Positions 1 through 7,198 of a DNA stretch of 14,560 nt are shown here, in pieces; the first letter of the stretch is position 1; every line of letters starts with the position of its first letter. The stretch spans positions 1-14,560 of the forward strand of contig JAFWYI010000103.1 in the NCBI GenBank assembly GCA_017522745.1, given 5' to 3'. A model generated the notes under the pieces. The model was given only the letters and a program-made list of their open reading frames with translations. It was not told the origin of the DNA and searched no databases. The stretch comes from Mailhella sp. (lineage in GTDB: Bacteria; Desulfobacterota; Desulfovibrionia; Desulfovibrionales; Desulfovibrionaceae). The translations under genes were made by a program, and so were the position numbers.

Positions 1-46
1 CACCGCCAAGCCAGGCATGGGCCCAGTCGAGTTTGGACTGATTCAT
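1..46 (-). CDS. Start of an unidentified gene, cut by the window edge
   Basis: The minus strand carries an ATG at 44-46 that opens a frame running off the left edge. It reads MNQSKLDWAHAWLGG, 15 residues, too short to assign. A purine-rich stretch (AGGATGG) lies about 5-10 bases upstream and could serve as ribosome binding site. The ATG is only 20 bases beyond the stop of the aminotransferase on the same strand, so the two genes are probably co-transcribed. That spacing, not the peptide, is the main reason to believe it is real. Confidence 0.5.
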   Translation of the reverse strand, partial: MNQSKLDWAHAWLGG

Positions 47-66
47 AATGCACCATCCTAAAAGAG

Positions 67-1236
67 TTAATTGAAAAGAGCATCCTTCATGCGGCGCAGA
101 GCGTCCATGAGAATCTCGTCGGATACAGCGTAGGAAAGACGGATACAGTTCGGGTCGCCGAAGGCTTCACCGGGAACACAGGCCACGTGTGCTTTTTCCA
201 GCAGGTAGGTACACATCGCCGTTGCATCGGGAATCTCGGGCGTGAAGAGAGCGCGCACGTCCGGGAACAGGTAGAACGCACCTGCGGGCTTGGGGCACAC
301 CACACCGGGCCAGGTGGATATCTCGGCCATGGCCATATCGCGGCGGCGGATGAAGGACTGCCGCATCTCTTCCACGCAGTCATAGGGGCCTTCGAGTGCG
401 GCCACGCCAGCCTTCTGGGCAATGGAGCAGATATGAGAGGTCATGTGCCCCTGGAGCTTGGAACACTGCTTGATGAGGTCTTCATGGGCAAGGGTGAAGC
501 CTACGCGCCAGCCGGGCATGGCGAAAGCCTTGGAAAGACCGTTAAGGATGGCGACCTTCTCGGGATACTGGACCCACCATTTGGCAACGCTGGCAGGCGC
601 ACCGTCGAACGTGAGCTGATCGTAGATCTCATCGGAGAGAACGAAGATATCGCGCTCGATGCACCACTGCACCATGGCGTCCACTTCGTCCTGAGAGTAC
701 ACGGCACCCGTGGGATTGGAAGGCGTGTTCAGGATGATCATCTTCGTCTTGGGCGTAACAGCTTTCTCAAGATCGGAGACATCTATGTGGAAGGCGCGGG
801 AGGAATCCGCCGTGACCAGAACAGGATTAACGCCTGCGAGGCGGATGAGATCGGGATAGCTGGTCCAGTACGGGCAGGGAAGCAGTACGTCGTCCCCTTC
901 ATCGAGCAAGACCATGAGCGTGTTGGCAAGAGACTGCTTGCCGCCCGTGGTGATGATGACGTTTTCCGGCTTGGACTCGATACCGTACTGGCGTTTGAAG
1001 TAGAGGCATACCGCCTTGCGGAATTCCATGATCCCGTTCACAGGGGTATACTTGGAAAAATTCTCGTCGATGGCCTTTTTGGCGGCTTCGCAGATATGTG
1101 CGGGAGTGGGCGCATCGGGTTCACCCACGGCAAGGCTGATGACCTGAATACCCTTGGCCTTCAGTTCAAGAGCCTTGGTGTTGACGGCAAACGTAGCGGA
1201 GGGCGCCAGAAGTTTCATTCTTTCGGCGAATTTCAT
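67..1236 (-). CDS. Class I PLP aminotransferase, aspartate aminotransferase type
   Basis: A 389-residue fold-type I aminotransferase, the normal length for the aspartate aminotransferase I-gamma subgroup. It probably moves an amino group between aspartate (or a related amino acid) and 2-oxoglutarate in the cytoplasm. Visible landmarks are the N-terminal SLAVGEPD segment, NPTGA with Asn174, SDEIYDQL with Asp202 that contacts the PLP ring nitrogen, the Schiff-base lysine Lys236 in LSKAFAMPGWR, and a carboxylate-binding arginine near 367 in IRLSYA. The frame stays open upstream to 1815, across sfsA on the other strand. I place the start at the ATG ending at 1236 because homology begins there (MKFAERMKLL) and an AGGA motif sits about 8 bases before it. 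The gene is divergent from sfsA (81 bases apart), and a clipped gene follows it closely. Substrate choice cannot be read from sequence; tyrosine or other amino acids remain possible. Overlapping reading frames on the plus strand are shadows. Confidence 0.93.
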   Translation of the reverse strand: MKFAERMKLLAPSATFAVNTKALELKAKGIQVISLAVGEPDAPTPAHICEAAKKAIDENFSKYTPVNGIMEFRKAVCLYFKRQYGIESKPENVIITTGGKQSLANTLMVLLDEGDDVLLPCPYWTSYPDLIRLAGVNPVLVTADSSRAFHIDVSDLEKAVTPKTKMIILNTPSNPTGAVYSQDEVDAMVQWCIERDIFVLSDEIYDQLTFDGAPASVAKWWVQYPEKVAILNGLSKAFAMPGWRVGFTLAHEDLIKQCSKLQGHMTSHICSIAQKAGVAALEGPYDCVEEMRQSFIRRRDMAMAEISTWPGVVCPKPAGAFYLFPDVRALFTPEIPDATAMCTYLLEKAHVACVPGEAFGDPNCIRLSYAVSDEILMDALRRMKDALFN

Positions 1237-1317
1237 ATTGCTTTTCCTGTTGGCGATGAGCGATACATAGTGGGACCAGACAAAAACTCTATCAAGTTCA
1301 AAGAGGGCTGTAAATTG

Positions 1318-2040
1318 ATGAGTGACGCACTTTTGAAATATCCTGAAGGCTGTCGTGTAGGGCGCTTCATCAGAAGGGAGAAACGCTTTTTCGTCCATGC
1401 CGAACTGGATGGGCAGGAAGTGCTGGCACACACCAATAACACAGGCACTATGCTCGGACTTCTGAGGCCTGGTGCCCCTGTTCTGCTTTCTCCGGCAGAG
1501 AATCCTGAACGTAAGCTGAAGTGGACTCTGGAAGCGCTGGGGCAGTCGTGGCCCAACGGTGGAATGTTCTGGGTCGGCGTGAACACCTCCACGCCGAATC
1601 ACCTGCTGACAGCCCTGTTCCATGTCGGTCTGTTGCCCTGGGCCCGGGGATACACGGCGATCAAACGCGAGGCTGTGAACGGAGAAAGCCGCCTGGACGG
1701 TCTCCTCACAGGCCCAGACAAGCCTGCGCTCTGGGTGGAGTGCAAGAACGTCACGCTGGTGGAGGACTGCGCCGCCGCGTTTCCCGATGCCGTGACTTCC
1801 CGCGGGGCAAAACATCTCCAGACGCTGATGAGGCTCAAGGCTGAAGGTCAGCGTGCCGCCATGCTCTACATCATCCAGAGGCCGGACGGCCGCTGCTTCC
1901 GGGCCGCAGACTATATCGACCCCGTATACGCCGAAGCGCTGACGGAAGCCGCTCAGGCAGGCGTAGAGATCTATCCTGTGGTGGTCGATGTCCGCATGGA
2001 CGGCATCTACTACTCCGGAACTCTGCCGTTCATCGGCTGA
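1318..2040 (+). CDS. sfsA: SfsA family protein (sugar fermentation stimulation protein homologue)
   Basis: A 240-residue SfsA homologue, close to the usual length of about 235. The family is tied to maltose metabolism in E. coli and has an N-terminal OB-like part plus a C-terminal PD-(D/E)XK nuclease-like fold; its biochemical role is unsettled. Family blocks are clear: VGVNTSTPN near 86-94, SRLDGLL near 124-130, WVECKNVTLVED near 139-150, FPDAVTSRG near 155-163 and IIQRPD near 185-190. The nuclease-like triad would be Asp127, Glu141 and Lys143. The conserved N-terminal block, usually AHCPNTG, reads AHTNNTG here, so the Cys-Pro pair is replaced. The start is ATG 1318 with a GAGGG about 10 bases upstream; the same frame is open further upstream only as an antisense shadow of the aminotransferase. 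A hydrolase gene follows 77 bases downstream on the same strand with no terminator between. Confidence 0.92.
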   Translation: MSDALLKYPEGCRVGRFIRREKRFFVHAELDGQEVLAHTNNTGTMLGLLRPGAPVLLSPAENPERKLKWTLEALGQSWPNGGMFWVGVNTSTPNHLLTALFHVGLLPWARGYTAIKREAVNGESRLDGLLTGPDKPALWVECKNVTLVEDCAAAFPDAVTSRGAKHLQTLMRLKAEGQRAAMLYIIQRPDGRCFRAADYIDPVYAEALTEAAQAGVEIYPVVVDVRMDGIYYSGTLPFIG

Positions 2041-2117
2041 ACGCGGGCATATCGCAGACGTTCTTTTCTCATGGTCCTCTCAGCTCTGCTTTGCCACAAT
2101 GCCTGAAAGGAGGCTCT

Positions 2118-2969
2118 ATGGCAGAGATATACGAACAGGGCACGATACGGACAAACGATGGCCTGAATATTTTCTTCCGCCGGGATATCCCGCGCCATCC
2201 GAAGGGGATAGTCGTCCTTCTCCATACATTGGCTGAACATAGCGGGCGATACGATCATGCTGCCGCAGAGCTGAACTCTGCCGGATATGGCGTGTACCGC
2301 TTCGATTGCCGCGGGCATGGCCGTTCCGATGGGCCAAGAGGAGATGTCCGGGATTTCTTCGACTATATTTTCGATACGGACATGATCGTCGAGCATGCCC
2401 ATAACGCCTGCCCCGGTCTTCCGGTCTTTCTGCTGGGGCACAGCATGGGCGGATTCGTGGCCGCCGCCTACGCCGCGGAACATCCTGAAAAAATAGCTGG
2501 AGAGATCATCACCGGTGCGGCCATACGCATGGTCCCGGCGCTATCCTTTCTGCTGAGTGAAACCAGCTCCAGACACCGGGAACGAGGGGATGAACGGTTT
2601 TCGCTGGTCGCTCCGTGCTGGAAGGAGAACGACGAAGGCTCGTGGAACGATGACCGGTATGTACTGGATTCTGTGACAGTGAGACTGGCAGGGAATGTGT
2701 GGCTGAGCGGCGCGGACTGGTTCCAGCCGCGCATGAAGGACGTGGTCACGCCACTGCTCATCCTGCACGGCGAAGACGACTGGTTCGTGCCCCCGGAGGC
2801 TTCTCGATGGTTCTACGAAAGAGTCTCCTCACCGGACAGGCTCCTGCATATCTACCCGAAGCGAGGGCATTTCCTGCTCGATGCGGATACAGAAGTGCTG
2901 AGCGACATAACGGCATGGCTGGATGAGCATAGGAACGGTACCGGCAATCCACACGGCTCCGTCGTCTGA
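2118..2969 (+). CDS. Alpha/beta hydrolase, monoacylglycerol lipase / lysophospholipase-like
   Basis: A 283-residue alpha/beta hydrolase of the Hydrolase_4 (S33-like) type, which cleaves ester bonds in monoacylglycerols or lysophospholipids. No signal peptide or membrane segment is seen, so it is probably cytoplasmic. The nucleophile elbow is GHSMGG with Ser109. The likely acid is Asp221 in LHGEDDWFVPP and the likely base is His251 in PKRGHFLLD. The block EHSGRYDHAAAEL and the DCRGHGRSDGPRG segment are typical of monoacylglycerol lipases. The oxyanion-hole block, usually HG, reads LHT at residues 35-37, so the glycine is replaced by Thr. The ATG at 2118 is chosen over an in-frame ATG at 2091 because AAAGGAGG lies 5 bases before it. 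The gene follows sfsA and ends 5 bases from the converging gamma-glutamyltransferase-family gene. The natural substrate is not predictable. Confidence 0.88.
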   Translation: MAEIYEQGTIRTNDGLNIFFRRDIPRHPKGIVVLLHTLAEHSGRYDHAAAELNSAGYGVYRFDCRGHGRSDGPRGDVRDFFDYIFDTDMIVEHAHNACPGLPVFLLGHSMGGFVAAAYAAEHPEKIAGEIITGAAIRMVPALSFLLSETSSRHRERGDERFSLVAPCWKENDEGSWNDDRYVLDSVTVRLAGNVWLSGADWFQPRMKDVVTPLLILHGEDDWFVPPEASRWFYERVSSPDRLLHIYPKRGHFLLDADTEVLSDITAWLDEHRNGTGNPHGSVV

Positions 2970-2974
2970 ACCTG

Positions 2975-4636
2975 CTACCAGCCAGAGGCAAGGCCGTCAC
3001 TTCTCGGGTCGGTCCCCGCCTGCATGATACCGTTCGGATGCACGAGTATGGCCCCGGCGTGCCCCATGACATCGGTATAATCATCAACGATATTCACAGG
3101 ATGTCCACGCTTCTCCAGTTCTTCGATCACGGAAGCTGGCACGCGGCCTTCGATTTTTACATCATTGGAGGGAGCGCCCCACGAGCGGCCGTAAAGCCAG
3201 CGCGGGGCAGATATCGCTTCCTGTGGAGTCATGCCGAAATCTACGATGCGGGTCACGAGGGCGGCCTGAGTCTGTGGCTGCCCTTCGCCCCCCATGGTCC
3301 CGTAGATGAGCCAGGGCCTGTCATCTTTGAGAAGCATGGCGGGAGTCAGCGTATGGAACGTACGCTTGCCCGGCATAAGACAGTTCACATGGCTCGGATC
3401 CAGCGAGAAAAACGAACCACGGTTCTGAAGCAGGACGCCGGTACCGCTAGGCACGATGCCGGAACCGAAATCATGATAGATGCTCTGGATGAGCGAGACA
3501 CAGTTGCCGTCTCTGTCCGCTGTGCCAAGCCATACGGTATCGCCCTTGGGGTCGAGCAGAGGCTTGGGGGCCGTGACCTGCGTCATGTCGATACGCGCGG
3601 CCTGCGCCCGACCATGTTCCCGGGAGAGCATACGTTCGAGCGGGATATTCGAGAAATCCGGATCCGTGAGGTAGGCATCGCGATCAAGGAAGGCTTCTTT
3701 GGTCGCCTCTATGAGCGCATGATAGTAGTCCGCCGTGCCTTCGCCAAAGCTCTGCACATCGAAATTATTGAGGATATTGAGTATTTCCAGAGACGCCATC
3801 CCCTGAGAATTCGGGGGGCAGTTGTACGCCGTGAAGCCGCGATAGCCTACACTGATAGGGGTCTGCCAGTCGGCCTTGTGCCGGGCAAAATCCTCCAACA
3901 TGAGCAAACCGCCATTCCGTTCCATGTCGTCCGCTATGGCCCGGGCTATGCTTCCTTCGTAGAATTCCCGGGCCCCATGCTCAGCGATACGCGTGAGCGT
4001 GCAGGCAAGATCAGGCTGACGCAGGATATCACCGACGGAAAGCGCTCTGCCTTCCTTCAGAAAGATGCGCGAGAATTCCGGGAATCGCTGGAGGCAGCGG
4101 TATTCGAGATCATCGGGGTCGGTATCTATGACGCTCCAGCGGGCCAGCGAAGGACTGACGGGACAACCATCCTGAGCGTAGGCGATAGCATCGTCGAGCA
4201 GTTCAGCCCACGATATCTTCGAGCCCAGAACTTCCCGGCTGAACTTGTGGGCTTCATCCCAGCCGGATACCGCGCCGGGAACCGTGTTCGCCGCCATCCA
4301 GCCGTGCGGCGGTATTTTAGCGAATCCCTGAGCCTTATAGAATTCGATGTTCGCTTTCCTGCCGGAACGCCCGCTGGCATTGAGTGCTTTCACTTCACCG
4401 CTTTTTCCGTTGCAGATAAGCCAGAAGCTGTCACCGCCGGGACTGCACATCTGCGGATAGACCACAGCAAGGACAGCGGCAGAGGCGATAGCGGCATCAA
4501 TGGCATTTCCCCCTTTTCGCAGAATGGCGAGCCCCGCCTGAGTAGCCAGGTGATGCGGCGTCGTGACCATGCCGTTCATGGCAAGAGGATTCGTGCCCTG
4601 AGAGACGGTAGCGCAGTACTTCTTTTCAGCTTCCAT
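2975..4636 (-). CDS. Gamma-glutamyltransferase family protein, cytoplasmic YwrD-like type
   Basis: A 553-residue Ntn-hydrolase of the gamma-glutamyltransferase (GGT) family. Members are made as one chain and cut themselves before a threonine that becomes the catalytic N-terminus of the small subunit. Aligning to DGN in the family block puts that residue at Thr367 in DTVWLGTADRDGN; classical GGTs have TTH..VVDKDGN at this place. Other landmarks are GGNAIDAAIA near 42-51, SPGGDSFW near 65-72, NSQG near 276-279 and TMGGEGQPQTQ near 447-457. GGEGQPQ and the DTVWLG start fit the YwrD-like branch, often annotated only as GGT family or acylase, rather than periplasmic GGT. No signal peptide is present, unlike periplasmic GGTs that act on exported glutathione. 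Two starts are plausible: ATG ending at 4636 with GGAG 6 bases before it, and an in-frame GTG ending at 4654 with GGAG 8 bases before it (559 residues). I prefer the ATG. It lies downstream of the topA terminator and converges with the hydrolase. Confidence 0.9.
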   Translation of the reverse strand: MEAEKKYCATVSQGTNPLAMNGMVTTPHHLATQAGLAILRKGGNAIDAAIASAAVLAVVYPQMCSPGGDSFWLICNGKSGEVKALNASGRSGRKANIEFYKAQGFAKIPPHGWMAANTVPGAVSGWDEAHKFSREVLGSKISWAELLDDAIAYAQDGCPVSPSLARWSVIDTDPDDLEYRCLQRFPEFSRIFLKEGRALSVGDILRQPDLACTLTRIAEHGAREFYEGSIARAIADDMERNGGLLMLEDFARHKADWQTPISVGYRGFTAYNCPPNSQGMASLEILNILNNFDVQSFGEGTADYYHALIEATKEAFLDRDAYLTDPDFSNIPLERMLSREHGRAQAARIDMTQVTAPKPLLDPKGDTVWLGTADRDGNCVSLIQSIYHDFGSGIVPSGTGVLLQNRGSFFSLDPSHVNCLMPGKRTFHTLTPAMLLKDDRPWLIYGTMGGEGQPQTQAALVTRIVDFGMTPQEAISAPRWLYGRSWGAPSNDVKIEGRVPASVIEELEKRGHPVNIVDDYTDVMGHAGAILVHPNGIMQAGTDPRSDGLASGW

Positions 4637-4688
4637 GGCAAACTCCGGTCTCACATATTTTTCTCCATAATGCCAGAAGCCGGAACAG

Positions 4689-4717
4689 AAAAAAAGAGCC
4701 TGCCGGGGCAGACTCTT
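4689..4717 (-). terminator. Intrinsic terminator of topA
   Basis: On the minus strand a hairpin (stem AAGAG-x-CTGC paired with GCAG-x-CTCTT, one C-A mismatch, GC-rich four-base loop; 4694-4717) runs into seven T (complement of the A run at 4689-4695). This is a textbook Rho-independent terminator 78 bases after the topA stop. It also lies only about 50 bases before the start of the gamma-glutamyltransferase-family gene, which leaves little room for a promoter of that gene. Confidence 0.85.
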
Positions 4718-4794
4718 CCTTACAACCTATTAAAATCTTTGAAGGGATGGGGAGCGCGAAGAGGGAGGCTTTCTCTAGCCCCCTCCTGCATCTC

Positions 4795-7098
4795 TTATTC
4801 CTCGATCTCGCGCGTGTATTTGCACTTCATGTTCGGGCAGGCGATATGGCGGCCCTTACCACGCCCGGATTTGACGACGAGGATGGGCGAATCACACTGC
4901 GGGCAGTGTTCAGCCACAGGCCAGTCCCACACGGCAAAGTCACAACTGGGGTACTGATCGCAGGAGTAGAAGATCTTACCACGCTTGGAACTCTTTTCCA
5001 CAAGGGAGCCCTTGCCGCACTTGGGGCAGGCCACACCCGTGGAGTACGGAGCGGCATAGTCGCAGTTCGGATAATTGGAGCAGCTGAGGAAGCGGCTGCC
5101 TGTGCGGGACTGCTTGAGGATGACATCACCGCCGCACTTGGGGCAGGTCCCCATCTTCTGATGTTCTTCCTTCGGGCGCTCCTGAGGCTGTATCTGTCCC
5201 TTCTCGTCGCGGGTGAAATTGGTGGTGTAGCGACATTCCGGATAGCCGGTACAGGCGAGGAATTCACCGCTCTTGCCGAACTTCACCACCAGCGTCTTAC
5301 CACATTCAGGACAGACCACATCCGTGTTCAGCCCACCTTTGACAGGAGCCATATTCTTGGCGGCGGCATCGAGCGTGGGGTCGAAGTCGGCGGCAAAATC
5401 CTTCATCAAGGTCACCCAGCCAAGTTCGCCGTCCGCCACCTTGTCCAGATTGTTTTCCATTTCAGCGGTGAAGCCCACGTCCATGAGCTTGGTGAAATGA
5501 TCGCGAAGCTGGGAACACACCACGTTGCCGAGATCGGTGGGAGCAAAATGCTTGTCCTCGATGCGGACGTACTCGCGCTCCTGGATGGTCGAGATGATAG
5601 TGGCGTAGGTGGAAGGACGACCTATACCCAGCTCTTCCAGCTCGCGCACAAGAGAGGCTTCGGTGTAGCGCGGGGCAGGCTGGGTGAACTTCTGTTCCTT
5701 TTCCAGCTTCTGGAGCGTGACCACTTCCCCTTCGCGCAGAGGCGGCAGCGCGCAGTCTTCCTCGTCCACGCTTCTGGGCATGATGGCGAGAAAGCCGGGG
5801 AAAAGCTGGCGTTCGCCCTTGGCTTTCCACTGGCCGGGGCCGCAGGTGAGCGTTACCGACGTGTCGTGGAAGCGGGCGGCAGCCATCTGAGAAGCCACGA
5901 AGCGACACCAGATGAGATTATACAGGCGGTACTGGTCCGGAGTGAGGAAGTCCTTCACATCCTGCGGCGTGAGCGTGACATCGACAGGGCGGATAGCTTC
6001 GTGAGCGTCCTGTGCGGAGGTCTTGCCCTTGAACACTCGGCCTTTGCCGCCGGGAGCCATGAATTCTTCACCGAAGCGCTGCTGTACATAGTCCGTGGCG
6101 GCCTTGCGGGCCTCATCGGCGATACGCACCGAGTCGGTACGCATGTAGGTGATGAGAGCCGTGGTGCCGCGTTCGCCAAGCTCTATGCCTTCATACAGAC
6201 GCTGTGCCGTAGCCATGGTGCGCTTGGAGGTGAAGCCGATACGCTGGTTGGCCGTCTGCTGGAGCGTGGACGTAGTGAAGGGAGGCTGAGGAGTACGCGA
6301 GCGCTCCTTCTCCTCCACCTGAGAAACCACGAAGGGCTGACCGGCCATGGCCTGTTCCATGGCATCGGCCGCGGCCTTGTTGGCGATAAGTATCTTGCGG
6401 GTGCTGGCCTTTTCATCGCTCATGCCGGAAAGAGCTTTGAGCGTTTTGGCGAAATTCGTTTCTATTTTGACGAGTTCAGCCTTGAACGGCGGAGGTACGG
6501 CTCCAGCGAGTATGGCACGGAAAGTCCAATATTCCTCAGGAACGAAGGCAAGGCGCTCTTCTTCGCGCTCCACGATGAGACGAAGGGCAACGGACTGCAC
6601 ACGTCCGGCGGAGATACCGCGCTTCACGGTCTTCCAGAGCAGAGGCGAGATCTTGTAACCCACGAGGCGATCGAGCACGCGGCGGGCCTGCTGAGCATCG
6701 AAGAGATGAGGATTGATATCGTGGGCGTCTTCAAGCGCGGCCTTTACAGCGCGCGCCGTGATCTCGTTGAACTGGATACGCTTGATATCCTTAGCTTTAT
6801 TCTTGATGACTTCCGCGATATGCCAGGCGATGGCTTCCCCTTCGCGGTCAGGGTCGGGCGCGAGGAAAACAGTGTCTGCCTTGGCGGCGGCATCCTGGAG
6901 GTCTTTCACGACCTTTTCCTTGCCCTTGATGATCTCATACTGAGGAGCAAAATCGCGGGATTCGTCCACACCGATGGAGCGGGTGGGCAGGTCACGGATA
7001 TGGCCTACGCTGGCCTGCACCATGTATTTGCTGCCGAGGAATTTCTTGATGGTCTTCACCTTGGCCGGTGATTCCACGATGATGAGATCTTTACCCAT
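4795..7098 (-). CDS. topA: DNA topoisomerase I (type IA)
   Basis: A 767-residue bacterial topoisomerase I, which relaxes negative supercoils by a transient 5'-phosphotyrosine break in one strand. The TOPRIM domain opens the protein (DLIIVESPAK with Glu9; DPDREGE with Asp82, Asp84 and Glu86). The active-site tyrosine is about Tyr318 in ITYMRTDS, one position from E. coli Tyr319. The region IGRPSTYATI near 491-500 is also typical. The C-terminus, from about 595 on, holds four successive four-cysteine zinc ribbons starting CPEC, CPKC, CPKC and CPQC, used for binding single-stranded DNA. The ATG ending at 7098 gives MGKDLIIVESPAK, the conserved N-terminus, with GAGG 7 bases before it; upstream in-frame codons lack homology. 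A promoter and a terminator are both visible, so it is probably a single-gene unit. Its codons contain no TTA, CTA or TCA over at least 759 positions, which opens a very long shadow frame on the other strand. Confidence 0.98.
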   Translation of the reverse strand: MGKDLIIVESPAKVKTIKKFLGSKYMVQASVGHIRDLPTRSIGVDESRDFAPQYEIIKGKEKVVKDLQDAAAKADTVFLAPDPDREGEAIAWHIAEVIKNKAKDIKRIQFNEITARAVKAALEDAHDINPHLFDAQQARRVLDRLVGYKISPLLWKTVKRGISAGRVQSVALRLIVEREEERLAFVPEEYWTFRAILAGAVPPPFKAELVKIETNFAKTLKALSGMSDEKASTRKILIANKAAADAMEQAMAGQPFVVSQVEEKERSRTPQPPFTTSTLQQTANQRIGFTSKRTMATAQRLYEGIELGERGTTALITYMRTDSVRIADEARKAATDYVQQRFGEEFMAPGGKGRVFKGKTSAQDAHEAIRPVDVTLTPQDVKDFLTPDQYRLYNLIWCRFVASQMAAARFHDTSVTLTCGPGQWKAKGERQLFPGFLAIMPRSVDEEDCALPPLREGEVVTLQKLEKEQKFTQPAPRYTEASLVRELEELGIGRPSTYATIISTIQEREYVRIEDKHFAPTDLGNVVCSQLRDHFTKLMDVGFTAEMENNLDKVADGELGWVTLMKDFAADFDPTLDAAAKNMAPVKGGLNTDVVCPECGKTLVVKFGKSGEFLACTGYPECRYTTNFTRDEKGQIQPQERPKEEHQKMGTCPKCGGDVILKQSRTGSRFLSCSNYPNCDYAAPYSTGVACPKCGKGSLVEKSSKRGKIFYSCDQYPSCDFAVWDWPVAEHCPQCDSPILVVKSGRGKGRHIACPNMKCKYTREIEE

Positions 7099-7132
7099 AG
7101 ACTGCCTCAGAAAGAAACTAACAGAGAAACGC

Positions 7133-7147
7133 CCTGTCGATGACAGG
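7133..7147. repeat. Perfect 6-bp palindrome at the predicted topA transcription start
   Basis: CCTGTC-GAT-GACAGG is a perfect inverted repeat with a 3-base centre. It begins immediately downstream of the predicted -10 box of the topA promoter, so it covers the likely +1. It could be a DNA operator or a short hairpin at the 5' end of the message. I do not recognise it as the site of a known regulator. Confidence 0.5.
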
Positions 7148-7175
7148 AACATACGTCAAACGGGGGGGGCGTCAA
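7148..7175 (-). promoter_or_regulatory. Predicted sigma-70 promoter of topA with a C8 run in the spacer
   Basis: Read on the minus strand, TTGACG (7170-7175) is followed by a 16-base spacer and TATGTT (7148-7153). The first eight spacer bases are an unbroken C run (G run at 7162-7169 on the plus strand). The start of transcription would fall near 7141, giving a leader of about 43 bases before the topA ATG. The boxes match sigma-70 consensus at five of six and four of six positions. No other good promoter is visible between topA and the radical SAM gene. Confidence 0.6.
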
Positions 7176-7198
7176 GTCCCGGACCGATATTTTTCGTA

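Noticed and set aside
1237..1317. Divergent promoters between the class I aminotransferase and sfsA
   Set aside because: They must exist, but no box pair was good enough; the best minus-strand option (TTGATA with a TATGTA-like -10) has a 20-base spacer.
3038..4957. 639-codon open frame on the plus strand opposite the GGT-family gene and the end of topA
   Set aside because: Mirror frame of a clear enzyme gene; it also crosses the topA terminator and has no domain or ribosome binding site.
4747..7071. 774-codon open frame on the plus strand opposite topA
   Set aside because: It shares codon boundaries with topA and is explained by topA lacking TTA, CTA and TCA codons. It has no recognisable domain, and the minus-strand frame is an unmistakable topoisomerase I.
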